From assembly GCA_017983695.1 (NCBI GenBank), contig JAGOAX010000001.1:416160-480159 (forward strand): a DNA stretch of 64,000 nt, in the 5' to 3' direction. Each line of letters begins with the position of its first letter. The stretch's first letter is position 1. Positions 45,085-54,248 of this stretch are shown here, in pieces. The stretch comes from Ferruginibacter sp. (lineage in GTDB: Bacteria > Bacteroidota > Bacteroidia > Chitinophagales > Chitinophagaceae). Made by a program: the position numbers and the translations under genes. Under the pieces are notes generated by a model. It saw only the letters and a program-made list of their open reading frames with translations. It did not search any database and had not been told where the DNA came from.

Positions 45085-45903
45085 ATGCTTTACGAAAGAG
45101 ACTATAGAAAACTATCAGATGAGGAAAAAATTCAGTGGCAGAAAGCTGAAGAAATTCTCAATAAGTCGAAAGTCAAAAATGACGGTGGGATTGTGTTAAA
45201 GGAATTTAATTCCTATTACAAAATCCTCTCTGATGAAGCACTACATCATAAACAACTTTTTCCAAATAATTATCTCAACACAAGGCATCTAAAAGACAAA
45301 GAAAAATTAACTGAAACTATAGAAGAATTTAAGAGACTTTTAGATAGTTCTGCGACTGAACGAGATATTTTAAATTTCATAAGAGACAAGAGAGCATATT
45401 TCATAATCGCATCAATTCTTAAAGGTTATCACTATCGGTTTGGACACCATAATGCTTTTGCTTTCAAAGAATTTGAACTTCCCCCAAATCATCTCGTGGA
45501 CTATTTATTAGTTGGCAAAAGTTCAGGTGGTTACGAATTTATCTTTGTCGAACTGGAAAACTCGTATGGACAAATTACCAATGTAGATGGTGAATTCGGA
45601 ACAACAATTAGAAAAGGAATAAAACAAGTAAACGATTGGGATAACTGGATCGAAAGCAACTTCTCATCGCTGAGACTTGTATTTGACAAGTATATTGGAA
45701 CAATAGAACAATTACCAAGAGAATTTTATGAACTTGACAAAAGCAGACTTCACTACGTTGTTGTTGCTGGACGAAGAAAAGATTTTTTAAAAAAAACTTA
45801 CCAATTGAAAAGGAAATTATTAAAATCGAACAACATTTTGCTTCTGCATTATGACAATCTATTTGATAGTGTAGATTTTCTACTGACTGCAGGTAACTAC
45901 TGA
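45085..45903 (+). CDS. Shedu-like (DUF4263) putative anti-phage nuclease
   Basis: A 272-residue protein whose C-terminal half resembles the DUF4263/SduA domain, a PD-(D/E)XK nuclease fold. Candidate catalytic residues are Asp139 in 'HLVDYLLVG', Glu156 in 'FIFVELENSYG' and Gln181 in 'KGIKQVNDWDNWIE'. The usual E-x-K lysine is replaced by Glu158 ('ELE'), a variant I believe occurs in part of the family. The N-terminal ~90 residues are helical and specific. Shedu is a single-gene defence system in other bacteria; the role here is inferred. The ATG at 45085 is used, with a TTG at 45058 as the alternative. It lies directly after the displaced dipeptidase fragment, in an accessory region. Confidence 0.72.
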   Translation: MLYERDYRKLSDEEKIQWQKAEEILNKSKVKNDGGIVLKEFNSYYKILSDEALHHKQLFPNNYLNTRHLKDKEKLTETIEEFKRLLDSSATERDILNFIRDKRAYFIIASILKGYHYRFGHHNAFAFKEFELPPNHLVDYLLVGKSSGGYEFIFVELENSYGQITNVDGEFGTTIRKGIKQVNDWDNWIESNFSSLRLVFDKYIGTIEQLPREFYELDKSRLHYVVVAGRRKDFLKKTYQLKRKLLKSNNILLLHYDNLFDSVDFLLTAGNY

Positions 45904-45923
45904 CAAAAGCGAACGCACAACAT

Positions 45924-47021
45924 TTGTATTACGTAATTGTAAAAGACCGACATTGCCTATTGAAATTTAGCCCATATATATACGAACCTGACAAAAGTAT
46001 TGAGGTTTACAAAGAGACCGAAAAGTATTTTGATGCCAATCCTGAAATCAAAAAACGTGTTGAAGATTTAGGTTGGATTTATCATACAGTAGGAATGATT
46101 ATCCCTCAAAATTTTGAGAACCTTTGGTCGGGACATTATTTTCCATTTATTGATTCTTGGGAAGAGCTTCAAGTATCTTTTAATCAAATTTGTTTTGGAT
46201 TATACAAACAAGCATTTGTTTCACTTAGAAGCGGCTTAGAATTAGGAATGTTATCTGTTTATTTCAACATAAATGACGATGGACACAATGCAGTAAAGGA
46301 GTGGTTACAAGCCAAGGATAAAAAAGAAGCTGATACACCATATGCAAAAACTATTTGGAAAATACTATTGCAGAATAATAACATTAGAATATTTAATGAA
46401 AAACACAATATAGAAAAAGTTCATAAAAACCTCGGCTATCTTCACAACTACGTTCATACCAAAGGTGCGAAGCATTCAAACCGAATGGGATTACTTAAAA
46501 GCAATTCACAAACATTTGAAGCTAAATTAATTTCAAAATGGTTAGATACTTATGCTGACATAATTTCTTTGATAAGCACATTACATTTATTAAAATACCC
46601 TATTTCTGTTATACGTTTTGATTATAGCAAAAAATTCGGAATAGACATCCCAAGTTTTGGAAATTTAGAAGAATACAACATTGACAAAATAGCGACTATT
46701 TTACCAGATAATTATTTGAAAGATATTGAAGCAATCGCACAGGCAGATAGTACGACACAGGATACAATCAAAGAGATTAGTTCATTTCCAGATATGACAG
46801 AAGATCAAATTGAAGAGCAAATTATAAATTTGGAAAAAATGTCTATTGAAAATGGGGAAGGTTTTACAAAGTGGATAGAAAATCAGGAAAAGTTTTTGAA
46901 ATCATTGGGACATGAGGAATTTGACGAAAAAATAAGGAATAGAATAACACTTTTAAAACAGTGGGCAGAGGAGAATAATTTTATGGAATCAAAAGCAAAG
47001 AGATTAGGTTGGGACATTTAA
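45924..47021 (+). CDS. Hypothetical protein next to the Shedu-like nuclease
   Basis: A 365-residue soluble protein that I do not recognise. The middle has 'LYKQAFVSLRSGLELGMLSV' and 'NLGYLHNYVHTKG', a helical pattern seen in uncharacterised bacterial proteins that may bind nucleic acid. The C-terminal ~90 residues are rich in Glu/Lys. No ATG is available near the N-terminus: the frame opens at 45897 and the first plausible start is TTG at 45924, 20 bp after the nuclease stop. The next ATG would remove 57 residues. The tight spacing suggests co-transcription and possibly a shared role in defence. Confidence 0.62.
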   Translation: MYYVIVKDRHCLLKFSPYIYEPDKSIEVYKETEKYFDANPEIKKRVEDLGWIYHTVGMIIPQNFENLWSGHYFPFIDSWEELQVSFNQICFGLYKQAFVSLRSGLELGMLSVYFNINDDGHNAVKEWLQAKDKKEADTPYAKTIWKILLQNNNIRIFNEKHNIEKVHKNLGYLHNYVHTKGAKHSNRMGLLKSNSQTFEAKLISKWLDTYADIISLISTLHLLKYPISVIRFDYSKKFGIDIPSFGNLEEYNIDKIATILPDNYLKDIEAIAQADSTTQDTIKEISSFPDMTEDQIEEQIINLEKMSIENGEGFTKWIENQEKFLKSLGHEEFDEKIRNRITLLKQWAEENNFMESKAKRLGWDI

Positions 47022-47148
47022 TATTTTCGTTTCATAATTGGATTTCAATAAAAGAAGAACAATGAACGCATAACCTGAACTCTGTAAAAAACTTCCCCTT
47101 CCAATTTCTATTTTCCCCGTTCCTTATTTTTACTCTTAAATAACAGCC

Positions 47149-47547
47149 ATGCCAATAATTTACAAAACAGATATTGTACCTACAGCCCAACAGGTAATTG
47201 CATTGTACGATAAAGCCGACTTGCCCAGGCCCACCAACGATGCAGAGCGGATTAAAAAGATGTACGACAATTCGAACCTTATTGTAACAGCATGGGATAA
47301 TGAAAACCTGATTGGTGTAAGCCGTTGTATTACCGATTGGGTATGGAGCTGTTACCTGGCTGATCTTGCAGTTGACCCCGGCTACCAAAAAAGCGGTATG
47401 GGTAAACAATTAATTGACCTTACCAAAGAAAAACTGGGTGAGCAATCGATGATATTATTATTGTCGGTACCTACTGCAATGGAATACTATCCCAAAGTTG
47501 GTTTTACAAAAGACGACAGGGCTTTTCTTATACCAAGGGAAAAATAA
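47149..47547 (+). CDS. GNAT family N-acetyltransferase
   Basis: A 132-residue GNAT. The acetyl-CoA pyrophosphate-binding loop is 'VDPGYQKSGMGKQLIDLTKE' (Q/RxxGxG/A variant K-S-G-M-G-K) after the beta-4 strand 'CYLADLAV'. The C-terminus 'VPTAMEYYPKVGFTKDD' is typical. The substrate is not predictable. A terminator and tRNA-Met follow. Confidence 0.9.
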   Translation: MPIIYKTDIVPTAQQVIALYDKADLPRPTNDAERIKKMYDNSNLIVTAWDNENLIGVSRCITDWVWSCYLADLAVDPGYQKSGMGKQLIDLTKEKLGEQSMILLLSVPTAMEYYPKVGFTKDDRAFLIPREK

Positions 47548-47548
47548 A

Positions 47549-47580
47549 AAAGCCCAAAACCTGTAAGGTAATTGGGCTTT
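47549..47580. terminator. Terminator between the GNAT gene and tRNA-Met
   Basis: AAAGCCCA (47549-47556) pairs with TGGGCTTT (47573-47580), with an A-run before it. The symmetric stem can end the plus-strand GNAT transcript and the minus-strand tRNA transcript, whose 3' end is at 47582. Confidence 0.75.
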
Positions 47581-47581
47581 G

Positions 47582-47655
47582 TATCGGGGAGCAGACTTGA
47601 ACTGCCGACCTTCGGGTTATGAATCCGATGCTCTAACCAGCTGAGCTACCCCGAC
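47582..47655 (-). tRNA. tRNA-Met (CAT)
   Basis: A 74-nt cloverleaf on the minus strand. The 7-bp acceptor GTCGGGG pairs with CCCCGAT (one G-U), then U8-A9. The D-arm contains AGCTCAGCTGGTTAGAGC. The anticodon loop is TTCATAA with anticodon CAT. The T-arm loop is TTCAAGT with a 5-bp stem, and the discriminator is A. The closing pair of the anticodon stem is an A-C mismatch. CCA is not encoded. The first pair is G-U rather than the mismatch of an initiator, so it is elongator Met, or possibly an Ile2 tRNA with modified C34. Confidence 0.93.
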
Positions 47656-47705
47656 ATCCGGTTAACGGGGTGCAAATATAGGCCATTTCACTAAAAGGGA
47701 AAAGG

Positions 47706-49751
47706 CTAACTGCTTAAAAGTTGCCCTATCCGCTCAGAAACCTTATCCGCATTGGGTAACATTTCTTTTTCCAGTATAATATTCATGGGCACAGCCGGTA
47801 AATTTAATGCACCCAATACCTCCACCGGGGCATCTAAATATTTAAAACAGGCCTTACTTATCCTGCCAGCCAGGGCTTCGGCAAAGGAATTATTTTGTTG
47901 CTCTTCGGTTACAATTAAACATTTGCCATGCTTTTGTACGCTTGCAAAAATCAATGCTTCATCCAGAGGAAATAAAGTACGTAGGTCAATTACTTCTATT
48001 TTACCGGCAAAGTTTTTAGCCGCAGCTTTTGCCCAATATACACCCATGCCATAAGTTATTATACAGCAGGTTTCGCCATTTTCAATGGCTGCCTTATCAG
48101 CCTGTACAACAATATTTGCTTTGCCTAAAGGAATAATATAATCAGCAGATGGTTCAATAGTTTTTGCATCTTCTGTACCGGGCACTTTACTCCAGTACAA
48201 ACCTTTATGCTCCAGCATTACCACGGGATTAGGATCGAGAAAAGCAGCTTTCATCAAACCTTTCATATCTGCTGCGTTGGATGGGTAAACAATCTTTATT
48301 CCTTTTATAGAAAGCAAGGTTGTTTCAATACTTCCGCTATGGTAAGGGCCACCGCCGCCATAAGCGCCAATAGGCACACGTATTAAAGTTTGCACCGGAA
48401 ATTTGCCGCAACTTAAATAGCAGCTCTTACTGATCTCTGTTACCAACTGGTTTAACCCGGGATAAATATAATCGGCAAACTGGACTTCTACAATTGGTTT
48501 TAAACCCACAGCACTCATACCAACAGTACTGCCAATAATATAAGCTTCCTGTATAGCAGTATTAAAAACCCGGTGGTCGCCAAACTGCTCAGCTAAAGTT
48601 GCAGCTTCTCTAAAAACACCACCCAGCCTGCGGCCTACATCCTGTCCATATAAAACAGCTTCGGGGTATTGCTCCATTATTTCTCTTATAGCAAACAGGC
48701 CTGCATCCACCATCATTATTTTTTCTCTGCTTGCTGGCGAACGTTCCCCCACTTCGTTTATAACCGGTGTTGGTACAAAAACAAAGTCACTAACTGTTGA
48801 AGCCTGTGGTTCGGGTGCAGCAACGGCGCCCTGGAAATCATGCTCAACAAGTGCAGCAGTTTCTTTTTCTATTGTGATTAATGTTTCTTCTGCAATACCG
48901 TTTTCCAATAATCTTTTCCGCAGCTTTGGCCCGGGGTCGTCTGCATAATGTTTTGCCAGGTCTTCTTCAGTTCTGTAAAATTCTTTTCGTACACCACTGG
49001 TATGATGGCCAAGCAAGGGCACCCTGGCTTGTACTAAAAAAGGATGCCTTTCTTTACGTACTTCATCCACCACATTTTTCATTACTTCGTAACTGTGAAA
49101 AAAATCACTGCCGTCAATACTCATCCTGCTGATGCCTTTAAAACCTTTTACCATTTCACTGGCATTGGTGGTTCTGGCTTCCTCTGCTGTTACGCTAATG
49201 CCCCAATTATTATCCTGCACCAAAAATATTATTGGTAACTGGTGTAATGCTGCAAACTGAAATGCTTCGCTTACCTCACCTTCGGTTACAGATGCATCAC
49301 CGAGAGAGCAAATAACGATTGGAGGTTGGTCATTGGTCGTAGTTCTCTCTAAATATTTTATGCCTTGTGCAATACCTGTTGTTGGTATAGCCTGCATACC
49401 TGTTGCACTGCTTTGATGGATGATATTTGGTTTATCATCGCCCCTATAATTTGGGTGAGCATAATACTCTCTTCCACCGGTAAAAATATCGTTGCCTTTT
49501 GCCAATAACTGCAGCATCAATTCGTATGGTGTAAACCCCAAACCCAATAACATACTTTCATCCCGGTAATAAGGGCTTACATAATCGCAGGGTAATAATT
49601 GAAATGCTGTTGCTAATTGTATGGCTTCGTGGCCTCTTGATGTGGAATGAACATATTTACAAACGGGCCTGTTGGCTTCGTAAGTTTCTGCCATTGCTTT
49701 TGCAGTACACATTAGCCGGTAGGCTTTTAATAAGATGTCTGTTGCAATCAT
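47706..49751 (-). CDS. 2-oxoacid dehydrogenase E1, fused alpha and beta subunits
   Basis: A 681-residue fusion. Residues ~1-320 are the E1-alpha thiamine diphosphate module ('GDASVTEGEVSEAFQFAALH' through 'NNWGIS' provides the TPP/Mg motif). After a ~25-residue linker, residues ~345-681 are the E1-beta transketolase-like module ('VLYGQDVGRRLGGVFREA', 'VEVQFADYI', 'IGAYGGGGPYHSGS'). Such fusions are common in Bacteroidota and are usually annotated as branched-chain 2-oxoacid or pyruvate dehydrogenase E1. The exact substrate is not resolved. No E2 or E3 gene is adjacent. Confidence 0.9.
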   Translation of the reverse strand: MIATDILLKAYRLMCTAKAMAETYEANRPVCKYVHSTSRGHEAIQLATAFQLLPCDYVSPYYRDESMLLGLGFTPYELMLQLLAKGNDIFTGGREYYAHPNYRGDDKPNIIHQSSATGMQAIPTTGIAQGIKYLERTTTNDQPPIVICSLGDASVTEGEVSEAFQFAALHQLPIIFLVQDNNWGISVTAEEARTTNASEMVKGFKGISRMSIDGSDFFHSYEVMKNVVDEVRKERHPFLVQARVPLLGHHTSGVRKEFYRTEEDLAKHYADDPGPKLRKRLLENGIAEETLITIEKETAALVEHDFQGAVAAPEPQASTVSDFVFVPTPVINEVGERSPASREKIMMVDAGLFAIREIMEQYPEAVLYGQDVGRRLGGVFREAATLAEQFGDHRVFNTAIQEAYIIGSTVGMSAVGLKPIVEVQFADYIYPGLNQLVTEISKSCYLSCGKFPVQTLIRVPIGAYGGGGPYHSGSIETTLLSIKGIKIVYPSNAADMKGLMKAAFLDPNPVVMLEHKGLYWSKVPGTEDAKTIEPSADYIIPLGKANIVVQADKAAIENGETCCIITYGMGVYWAKAAAKNFAGKIEVIDLRTLFPLDEALIFASVQKHGKCLIVTEEQQNNSFAEALAGRISKACFKYLDAPVEVLGALNLPAVPMNIILEKEMLPNADKVSERIGQLLSS

Positions 49752-49847
49752 TGGTCAAATGTAAAATTTGTACCGCAGATAACGCCAATTAAAAAATGTT
49801 TTCTGTAGAATTTGCAAAATCTGCTCGGATATATTTATGGCAAAAAA

Positions 49848-49877
49848 AAATCGCCCCCAACAAGTTGGGGGCGATTT
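49848..49877 (-). terminator. Rho-independent terminator of the FAH-family gene
   Basis: A 14-bp perfect stem, AAATCGCCCCCAAC with its complement, and a 2-nt centre. The A-run at 49842-49850 becomes the T-tract on the minus strand. It lies 22 bp past the stop of the FAH-family gene. Confidence 0.9.
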
Positions 49878-49899
49878 AAAATATTGTTGCTATCAGAAA

Positions 49900-50511
49900 T
49901 TATTTTACTTCTACAGTAAGTAGATTTTCCTTTTCTAAAAAGGCTTCTAATAAATCGCCTACCACGCATTCCCCCACACCAGCCGGTGTACCGGTAAAAA
50001 TTAAATCGCCTATGTTTAACGAAAAGTAATTGGAGATATGGGCAATTATTGAATCGATGCTGAAGATCATATTGGCAGAATTGCCTGTTTGCACCAGTTC
50101 TTTATTTTTATAAAAAGTGAAATTGATATTTTTCCTGTTTGAGGCAGGTGTAAGATCGATAAATTTACCAACAGCAGCAGAATTATCAAATGCTTTGGCT
50201 TTTTCCCATGGCAGGCCTTTCTTCTTTAATTCATCCTGTATATCACGTGCTGTGAAATCTATACCTACCGTTATGCCATTATAGTAATTAGAAGCATGGC
50301 GCTCCTGGATGTATTTTCCGTTTTTGCAAACACGTAATACCAGCTCACATTCGTAATGCAATTCGTTAGAAAACTCAGGGTAGTAAAAAGGTGTATGGCT
50401 TTGCAGCAACGCACTCTTCGGCTTCATAAAAATAACAGGCTCATCAGGAATGTCATTCCCCAGCTCTTTAGCATGATCCGCATAATTGCGGCCTACACAA
50501 ATTATCTTCAT
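49900..50511 (-). CDS. Fumarylacetoacetate hydrolase family protein
   Basis: A 203-residue FAH-fold protein. 'MKIICVGRNYADHAKELGN' and 'PVIFMKPKSALL' near the N-terminus, the metal-binding acidic cluster 'LHYECELVLRV' near residue 50, then 'VGIDFTARDIQDELKKKGLP' and 'LIFTGTPAGVGECVVGD'. Members hydrolyse or decarboxylate 2-oxo acids such as acylpyruvates and oxaloacetate. The short, single-domain form resembles acylpyruvase/oxaloacetate decarboxylase types; which one is unclear. Confidence 0.9.
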   Translation of the reverse strand: MKIICVGRNYADHAKELGNDIPDEPVIFMKPKSALLQSHTPFYYPEFSNELHYECELVLRVCKNGKYIQERHASNYYNGITVGIDFTARDIQDELKKKGLPWEKAKAFDNSAAVGKFIDLTPASNRKNINFTFYKNKELVQTGNSANMIFSIDSIIAHISNYFSLNIGDLIFTGTPAGVGECVVGDLLEAFLEKENLLTVEVK

Positions 50512-50604
50512 CGAGTGCTTTTTTTAAGATATTCGGTTGAATAGCGAAAATAGGTAAATAGCTTAAAAGAAACAACAATATGTAAAATGTATTTCTTTTT
50601 CTTA

Positions 50605-51183
50605 TTATGCCTTAATCGAAATATTATTAAATGTTGTCATAGTTTGCTCTATACCGGTGGTAATAAAACTTTCAATTGCTTCCACACATTTTTCAATTTT
50701 CAATGACACTGTCGGCAATTCTGCTTTTTGCCATTTACCCAAAACAAAATCGGCCTGCATGCCTTTGGGGTAGTTATTGCCAATACCAAACCTCAGTTTG
50801 GGGTATTTATCTGTATTTAAAACAAGTTGAATATCTTTTAACCCATTATGTCCGGCATCAGAGCCGCCTGGCCGCAGCCGTATCTTTTCTAAAGGTAATG
50901 CAAGGTCATCAACGATGGTGAGTGTATTTTCTACCGGTATTTTCCCTTTATCCATCCAATACTTAAATGATTTACCGCTAAGGTTCATAAAAGTGGTTGG
51001 ACAAATACATACTATTTGTTTACCCTTAAATTTCATATCGGCAACATAAGCCAACCTGTCTACTCTAAATTCGCCACCATGCTTTTTTACAAAAGCATTG
51101 ACTACATCAAAACCAATGTTATGACGGGTATTAGCATATTCGCTGCCTATATTACCAAGGCCAACTATAAGAAATTTAGACAT
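50605..51183 (-). CDS. pth: Peptidyl-tRNA hydrolase
   Basis: A 192-residue Pth. 'LIVGLGNIGSEYANTRHNIG' holds the conserved Asn and catalytic His. 'TFMNLSGKS' and 'VDDLALPLEKIRLRPGGSDA' with 'HNGLKDI' form the rest of the active site. It releases tRNA from stalled peptidyl-tRNA. It was probably once adjacent to ftsK: a 453-bp inverted-repeat cassette now sits 5 bp upstream of its start codon, so its promoter or leader may lie within the cassette. Confidence 0.96.
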   Translation of the reverse strand: MSKFLIVGLGNIGSEYANTRHNIGFDVVNAFVKKHGGEFRVDRLAYVADMKFKGKQIVCICPTTFMNLSGKSFKYWMDKGKIPVENTLTIVDDLALPLEKIRLRPGGSDAGHNGLKDIQLVLNTDKYPKLRFGIGNNYPKGMQADFVLGKWQKAELPTVSLKIEKCVEAIESFITTGIEQTMTTFNNISIKA

Positions 51184-51187
51184 GTAT

Positions 51188-51640
51188 CGTGAGTTGTGAG
51201 CGGTGAGACGTGAGTTTAGTACACAATCATTTTACTGAGCATTTGAAAAGTTTTGACAATTAAACCGCCGGTTTCTGTTAATTCATCCTTTTTTAAATAT
51301 TCTAAATCCACGGCAAGGTCAAAAATAGTATCTACTTCTATCAAAGACCCTCTGGATATTTCGTAAAACCTCCTTCTTTCAATAGCAGATTTCCTGGAGC
51401 TTCCTTCAGCAATATTAAGTTGAATTGAAAGAGCAGCCCTTCTTAATTGTTGTGTCATATTAAACCGTTCGTCTGGGGGCAGTAATCTTGAAACTTTATA
51501 ACAAGCCAGAACCAGGTTTTTCCCTGAAATAAAAACGTCTAATTTGGTATGCGCTAATTGTAAAAACATAAACTTTATTTTTAGCTTTATTCAATAAGCA
51601 TTGTGGTGTTAAACTCACGTCTCACCGCTCACAACTCACG
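51188..51640. mobile_element. Transposase-less cassette bounded by 31-bp perfect inverted repeats
   Basis: The left end 51188-51218 and right end 51610-51640 are exact inverted copies. Each end contains four GTGAG words at a regular 7-bp spacing (51189, 51196, 51203 and 51210 on the left). The only gene inside is the four-helix-bundle (S23) gene, whose stop codon TAA is supplied by the left repeat (51216-51218). The unit fits tightly between pth (5 bp) and the ftsK stop (3 bp). No target-site duplication is obvious. Confidence 0.8.
51216..51569 (-). CDS. Four helix bundle protein (S23/IVP family)
   Basis: A 117-residue all-helical protein of the 23S rRNA intervening-sequence-protein type. 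Signature segments are 'MTQQLRRAALSIQLNIAEGS', 'FYEISRGSLIEVDTIFDLA' and a preceding helix 'NLVLACYKVSRLLPPDE'. Family members were first found encoded in rRNA insertions, and relatives are accessory proteins of diversity-generating retroelements, but no reverse transcriptase is present here. Function unknown. It is the sole cargo of an inverted-repeat cassette, and its stop codon lies in the repeat. Confidence 0.9.
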   Translation of the reverse strand: MFLQLAHTKLDVFISGKNLVLACYKVSRLLPPDERFNMTQQLRRAALSIQLNIAEGSSRKSAIERRRFYEISRGSLIEVDTIFDLAVDLEYLKKDELTETGGLIVKTFQMLSKMIVY

Positions 51641-51643
51641 AAT

Positions 51644-54145
51644 TTAAATCAGCGTATCAAAAATACCCTGCAAATCGGCTTCTGTTTTTATTAAAACATC
51701 TCTTGCTTTGCTACCCTGGTTTGCTCCTACAACACCAGCAGCTTCCAACTGATCCATTAATCTTCCGGCACGGTTATAACCGAGTTTCATTCTTCTTTGT
51801 AATAAAGATGTGCTTCCTATCTGGCTGGCTACTATTAATCTTGCCGCATCTTCAAATAAAGAATCCCTGTCGGTAAGATCAGCACCTTTTGCTTCCAGTT
51901 CTTTTTCATCAATATATTCAGGCAGTAAAAACGCCTGGGGATAGCCACGCTGTTCGCCAATAAAATCAACGATCTTATCCACTTCGGGTGTATCAACAAA
52001 AGCACATTGTAAACGTACCAGCTCTCCGTTATAACTTATCAACATATCGCCTTTCCCAATCAACTGCTCGGCACCGCCGGCATCTAAAATTGTACGGCTA
52101 TCTATTTTACTGCTTACTTTAAATGCAATTCTTGCAGGAAAGTTGGCTTTAATAGTACCGGTAATAATATTTACCGAAGGCCTTTGTGTGGCAATAATTA
52201 AATGGATACCCACCGCTCTTGCCAGCTGTGCCAAACGAGCAATCGGCATTTCCACTTCTTTACCTGCTGTCATTATTAAATCTGCAAATTCATCTACCAC
52301 TAAAACTATGAAAGGTAAAAACTGGTGGCCTTTTTCGGGGTTCAATTTACGGGCAACAAATTTTTCGTTGTACTCTCTTATATTTCTGCAACCGGCTTCT
52401 TTTAACAGATCGTACCGGTTATCCATTTCAATACACAAGGCATTCAATGTATGCACCACTTTTTTTGTATCGGTAATGATGGCATCTTCTTCGCCGGGCA
52501 GTTTTGCCAAAAAATGTTTTTCAATGGCTTTATAAATACTCAGCTCCACTTTTTTAGGATCTACCAAAACAAATTTTAATTGCGATGGATGTTTTTTATA
52601 CAACAGCGAAACTAAAATGGCATTTAACCCTACCGATTTACCCTGGCCTGTTGCACCCGCCATTAACAGGTGTGGCATACTGGTAAGATCGACAATGAAA
52701 TTTTCGTTATCAATTTTTTTACCAATGGCAATGGGTAAAGAGAAATTGTTGTTCTGGAATTTTTCCGATCCCAGCAAAGTTCTCATACTCACCACAGTTT
52801 TTCTTGCATTGGGCACTTCAATACCAATGGTTCCTTTTCCGGGAATGGGTGCAATGATACGAATGCCCAATGCCGCAAGGCTTAGTGCAATATCATCCTC
52901 CAGGTTTTTAATTCTTGAAATACGTACCCCCGCTGCTGGTATAATTTCATACAATGTAACCGTTGGGCCAACTGTGGCAGAAATTTTCTGTATGTGAATG
53001 TCGTAATTTTTAAGGGTGTTGATGATCTGGTTTTTATTATTCTCCAGCTCATTGGCATCCTGTACAATTTTTTCGCTGCCATGATTTTCCAACAGATCAA
53101 GCGTGGGATATTTATAATCTCTTAAATCTAAAATGGGGTCGTAAGGTTTAAAAGGTTTTACTTTTTTATCTTCAGCTTCTTCCGGCTCTTCCTCAACTTT
53201 ATCAGTAATTGTTTTTATTTCAAGTTCAAGCGGTGTTAAATCTTTTTGTTTTGCTTTAACCGGCTTTAATTCCTCTTCCTCAATTTTTAAGGGTATTTCT
53301 TTTATTTCGTCAACTACTTCGTCAGTATCTTCTTCCTCCGGCTCTTTTTCCACCAGGGTTATTTCGTGATTTAAGCCATTATTTTCCGGCGGGGGAATTA
53401 TCAACGCATTGTTTTCGCCTTTCAATGAATTGGTTTTTGCAGCACTGCTGTTTTCGTCAACAGGCCATACATGTGTTTCTGCAATTTCATCAGCTGCTAC
53501 ATCAGTATTGTTATCTGCCAGTATAAAGTCTTTTTTAGAAGGTAGTTTAAACACCGGGTTAAAACGCCAGATAATATATGCCAGTACTGCAACAGCTAAA
53601 ATTCCAATAGTGCCTACCTGGCCAACTGTTTTATACATCCAGTCTTTTATCATATCGCCTGCAGCACCACCCCAGGGAAATGCTTTGCCGCTAAATATAA
53701 CTGCTGTAGCCACACATATTACCGGTAAGCCTACAATAAGATATTTAATATTGCGGCTTACAGAAAATACTTTTTTGCCAAAAAATAAATTTACACCAAC
53801 CACAAAAAAGAAAGTGCAGATCAGATAACTGGCAATACCAAAGCCCTTGCGTACAAATATTTCGGAAACAAATGCGCCAAATGTACCCAGCAGGTTTTGC
53901 ACCTTTATGTCGTTGGCCAGCAACATACGGTAGCTGAACTTATCCTGGTCTTCGGCCCAGGTAAACAAATAAGAGGTAAAGGCAATAAACAGCAGTATAG
54001 CGATAAGCAATAAAATACTGCCTGCAATTTTATGGGTACGTTCGTCCTGTAAAAGTTGCTTTACTTCTACAGTCTCTTCTTTTTCCTGCTTTAACTGATC
54101 AGGATTTGCTGCTTTCGTCTTTACAGATTTTGATTTATTGGCCAT
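51644..54145 (-). CDS. ftsK: DNA translocase FtsK/SpoIIIE
   Basis: An 833-residue translocase. N-terminal four-helix membrane domain (~25-200), acidic linker rich in Glu/Lys (~220-350), then the motor: alpha/beta domains from ~355 with 'KISATVGPTVTLYEI', Walker A 'AGATGQGKSVGLNA' at ~490-503, Walker B 'FIVLVVDEFADL', and 'IIATQRPSVNIITG'. The C-terminal gamma winged helix is 'GSTSLLQRRMKLGYNRAGRL'. It pumps chromosome DNA at the septum. Start 54145 (MANKSKSVK) is preferred to a GTG/ATG 9 bp upstream. It is divergent from the 7TM kinase. Confidence 0.95.
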   Translation of the reverse strand: MANKSKSVKTKAANPDQLKQEKEETVEVKQLLQDERTHKIAGSILLLIAILLFIAFTSYLFTWAEDQDKFSYRMLLANDIKVQNLLGTFGAFVSEIFVRKGFGIASYLICTFFFVVGVNLFFGKKVFSVSRNIKYLIVGLPVICVATAVIFSGKAFPWGGAAGDMIKDWMYKTVGQVGTIGILAVAVLAYIIWRFNPVFKLPSKKDFILADNNTDVAADEIAETHVWPVDENSSAAKTNSLKGENNALIIPPPENNGLNHEITLVEKEPEEEDTDEVVDEIKEIPLKIEEEELKPVKAKQKDLTPLELEIKTITDKVEEEPEEAEDKKVKPFKPYDPILDLRDYKYPTLDLLENHGSEKIVQDANELENNKNQIINTLKNYDIHIQKISATVGPTVTLYEIIPAAGVRISRIKNLEDDIALSLAALGIRIIAPIPGKGTIGIEVPNARKTVVSMRTLLGSEKFQNNNFSLPIAIGKKIDNENFIVDLTSMPHLLMAGATGQGKSVGLNAILVSLLYKKHPSQLKFVLVDPKKVELSIYKAIEKHFLAKLPGEEDAIITDTKKVVHTLNALCIEMDNRYDLLKEAGCRNIREYNEKFVARKLNPEKGHQFLPFIVLVVDEFADLIMTAGKEVEMPIARLAQLARAVGIHLIIATQRPSVNIITGTIKANFPARIAFKVSSKIDSRTILDAGGAEQLIGKGDMLISYNGELVRLQCAFVDTPEVDKIVDFIGEQRGYPQAFLLPEYIDEKELEAKGADLTDRDSLFEDAARLIVASQIGSTSLLQRRMKLGYNRAGRLMDQLEAAGVVGANQGSKARDVLIKTEADLQGIFDTLI

Positions 54146-54248
54146 CAGCAACAAAGATAAAGAAAACCCCTACTGCTTTCACTATGCAAACGGGCTGATA
54201 GTTATATTTATATTAAAAAAAATTGTAGGTTTGATTATAAACTACCTG

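Noticed and set aside
47582..47655. tRNA-Met as the attachment site of the 40-47 kb accessory region
   Set aside because: No integrase gene and no repeated copy of the tRNA 3' end was seen; the observed repeat is the dipeptidase 3' end instead.
51216..51569. Diversity-generating retroelement accessory (Avd) role for the four-helix protein
   Set aside because: No reverse transcriptase, template repeat or variable repeat is visible nearby.
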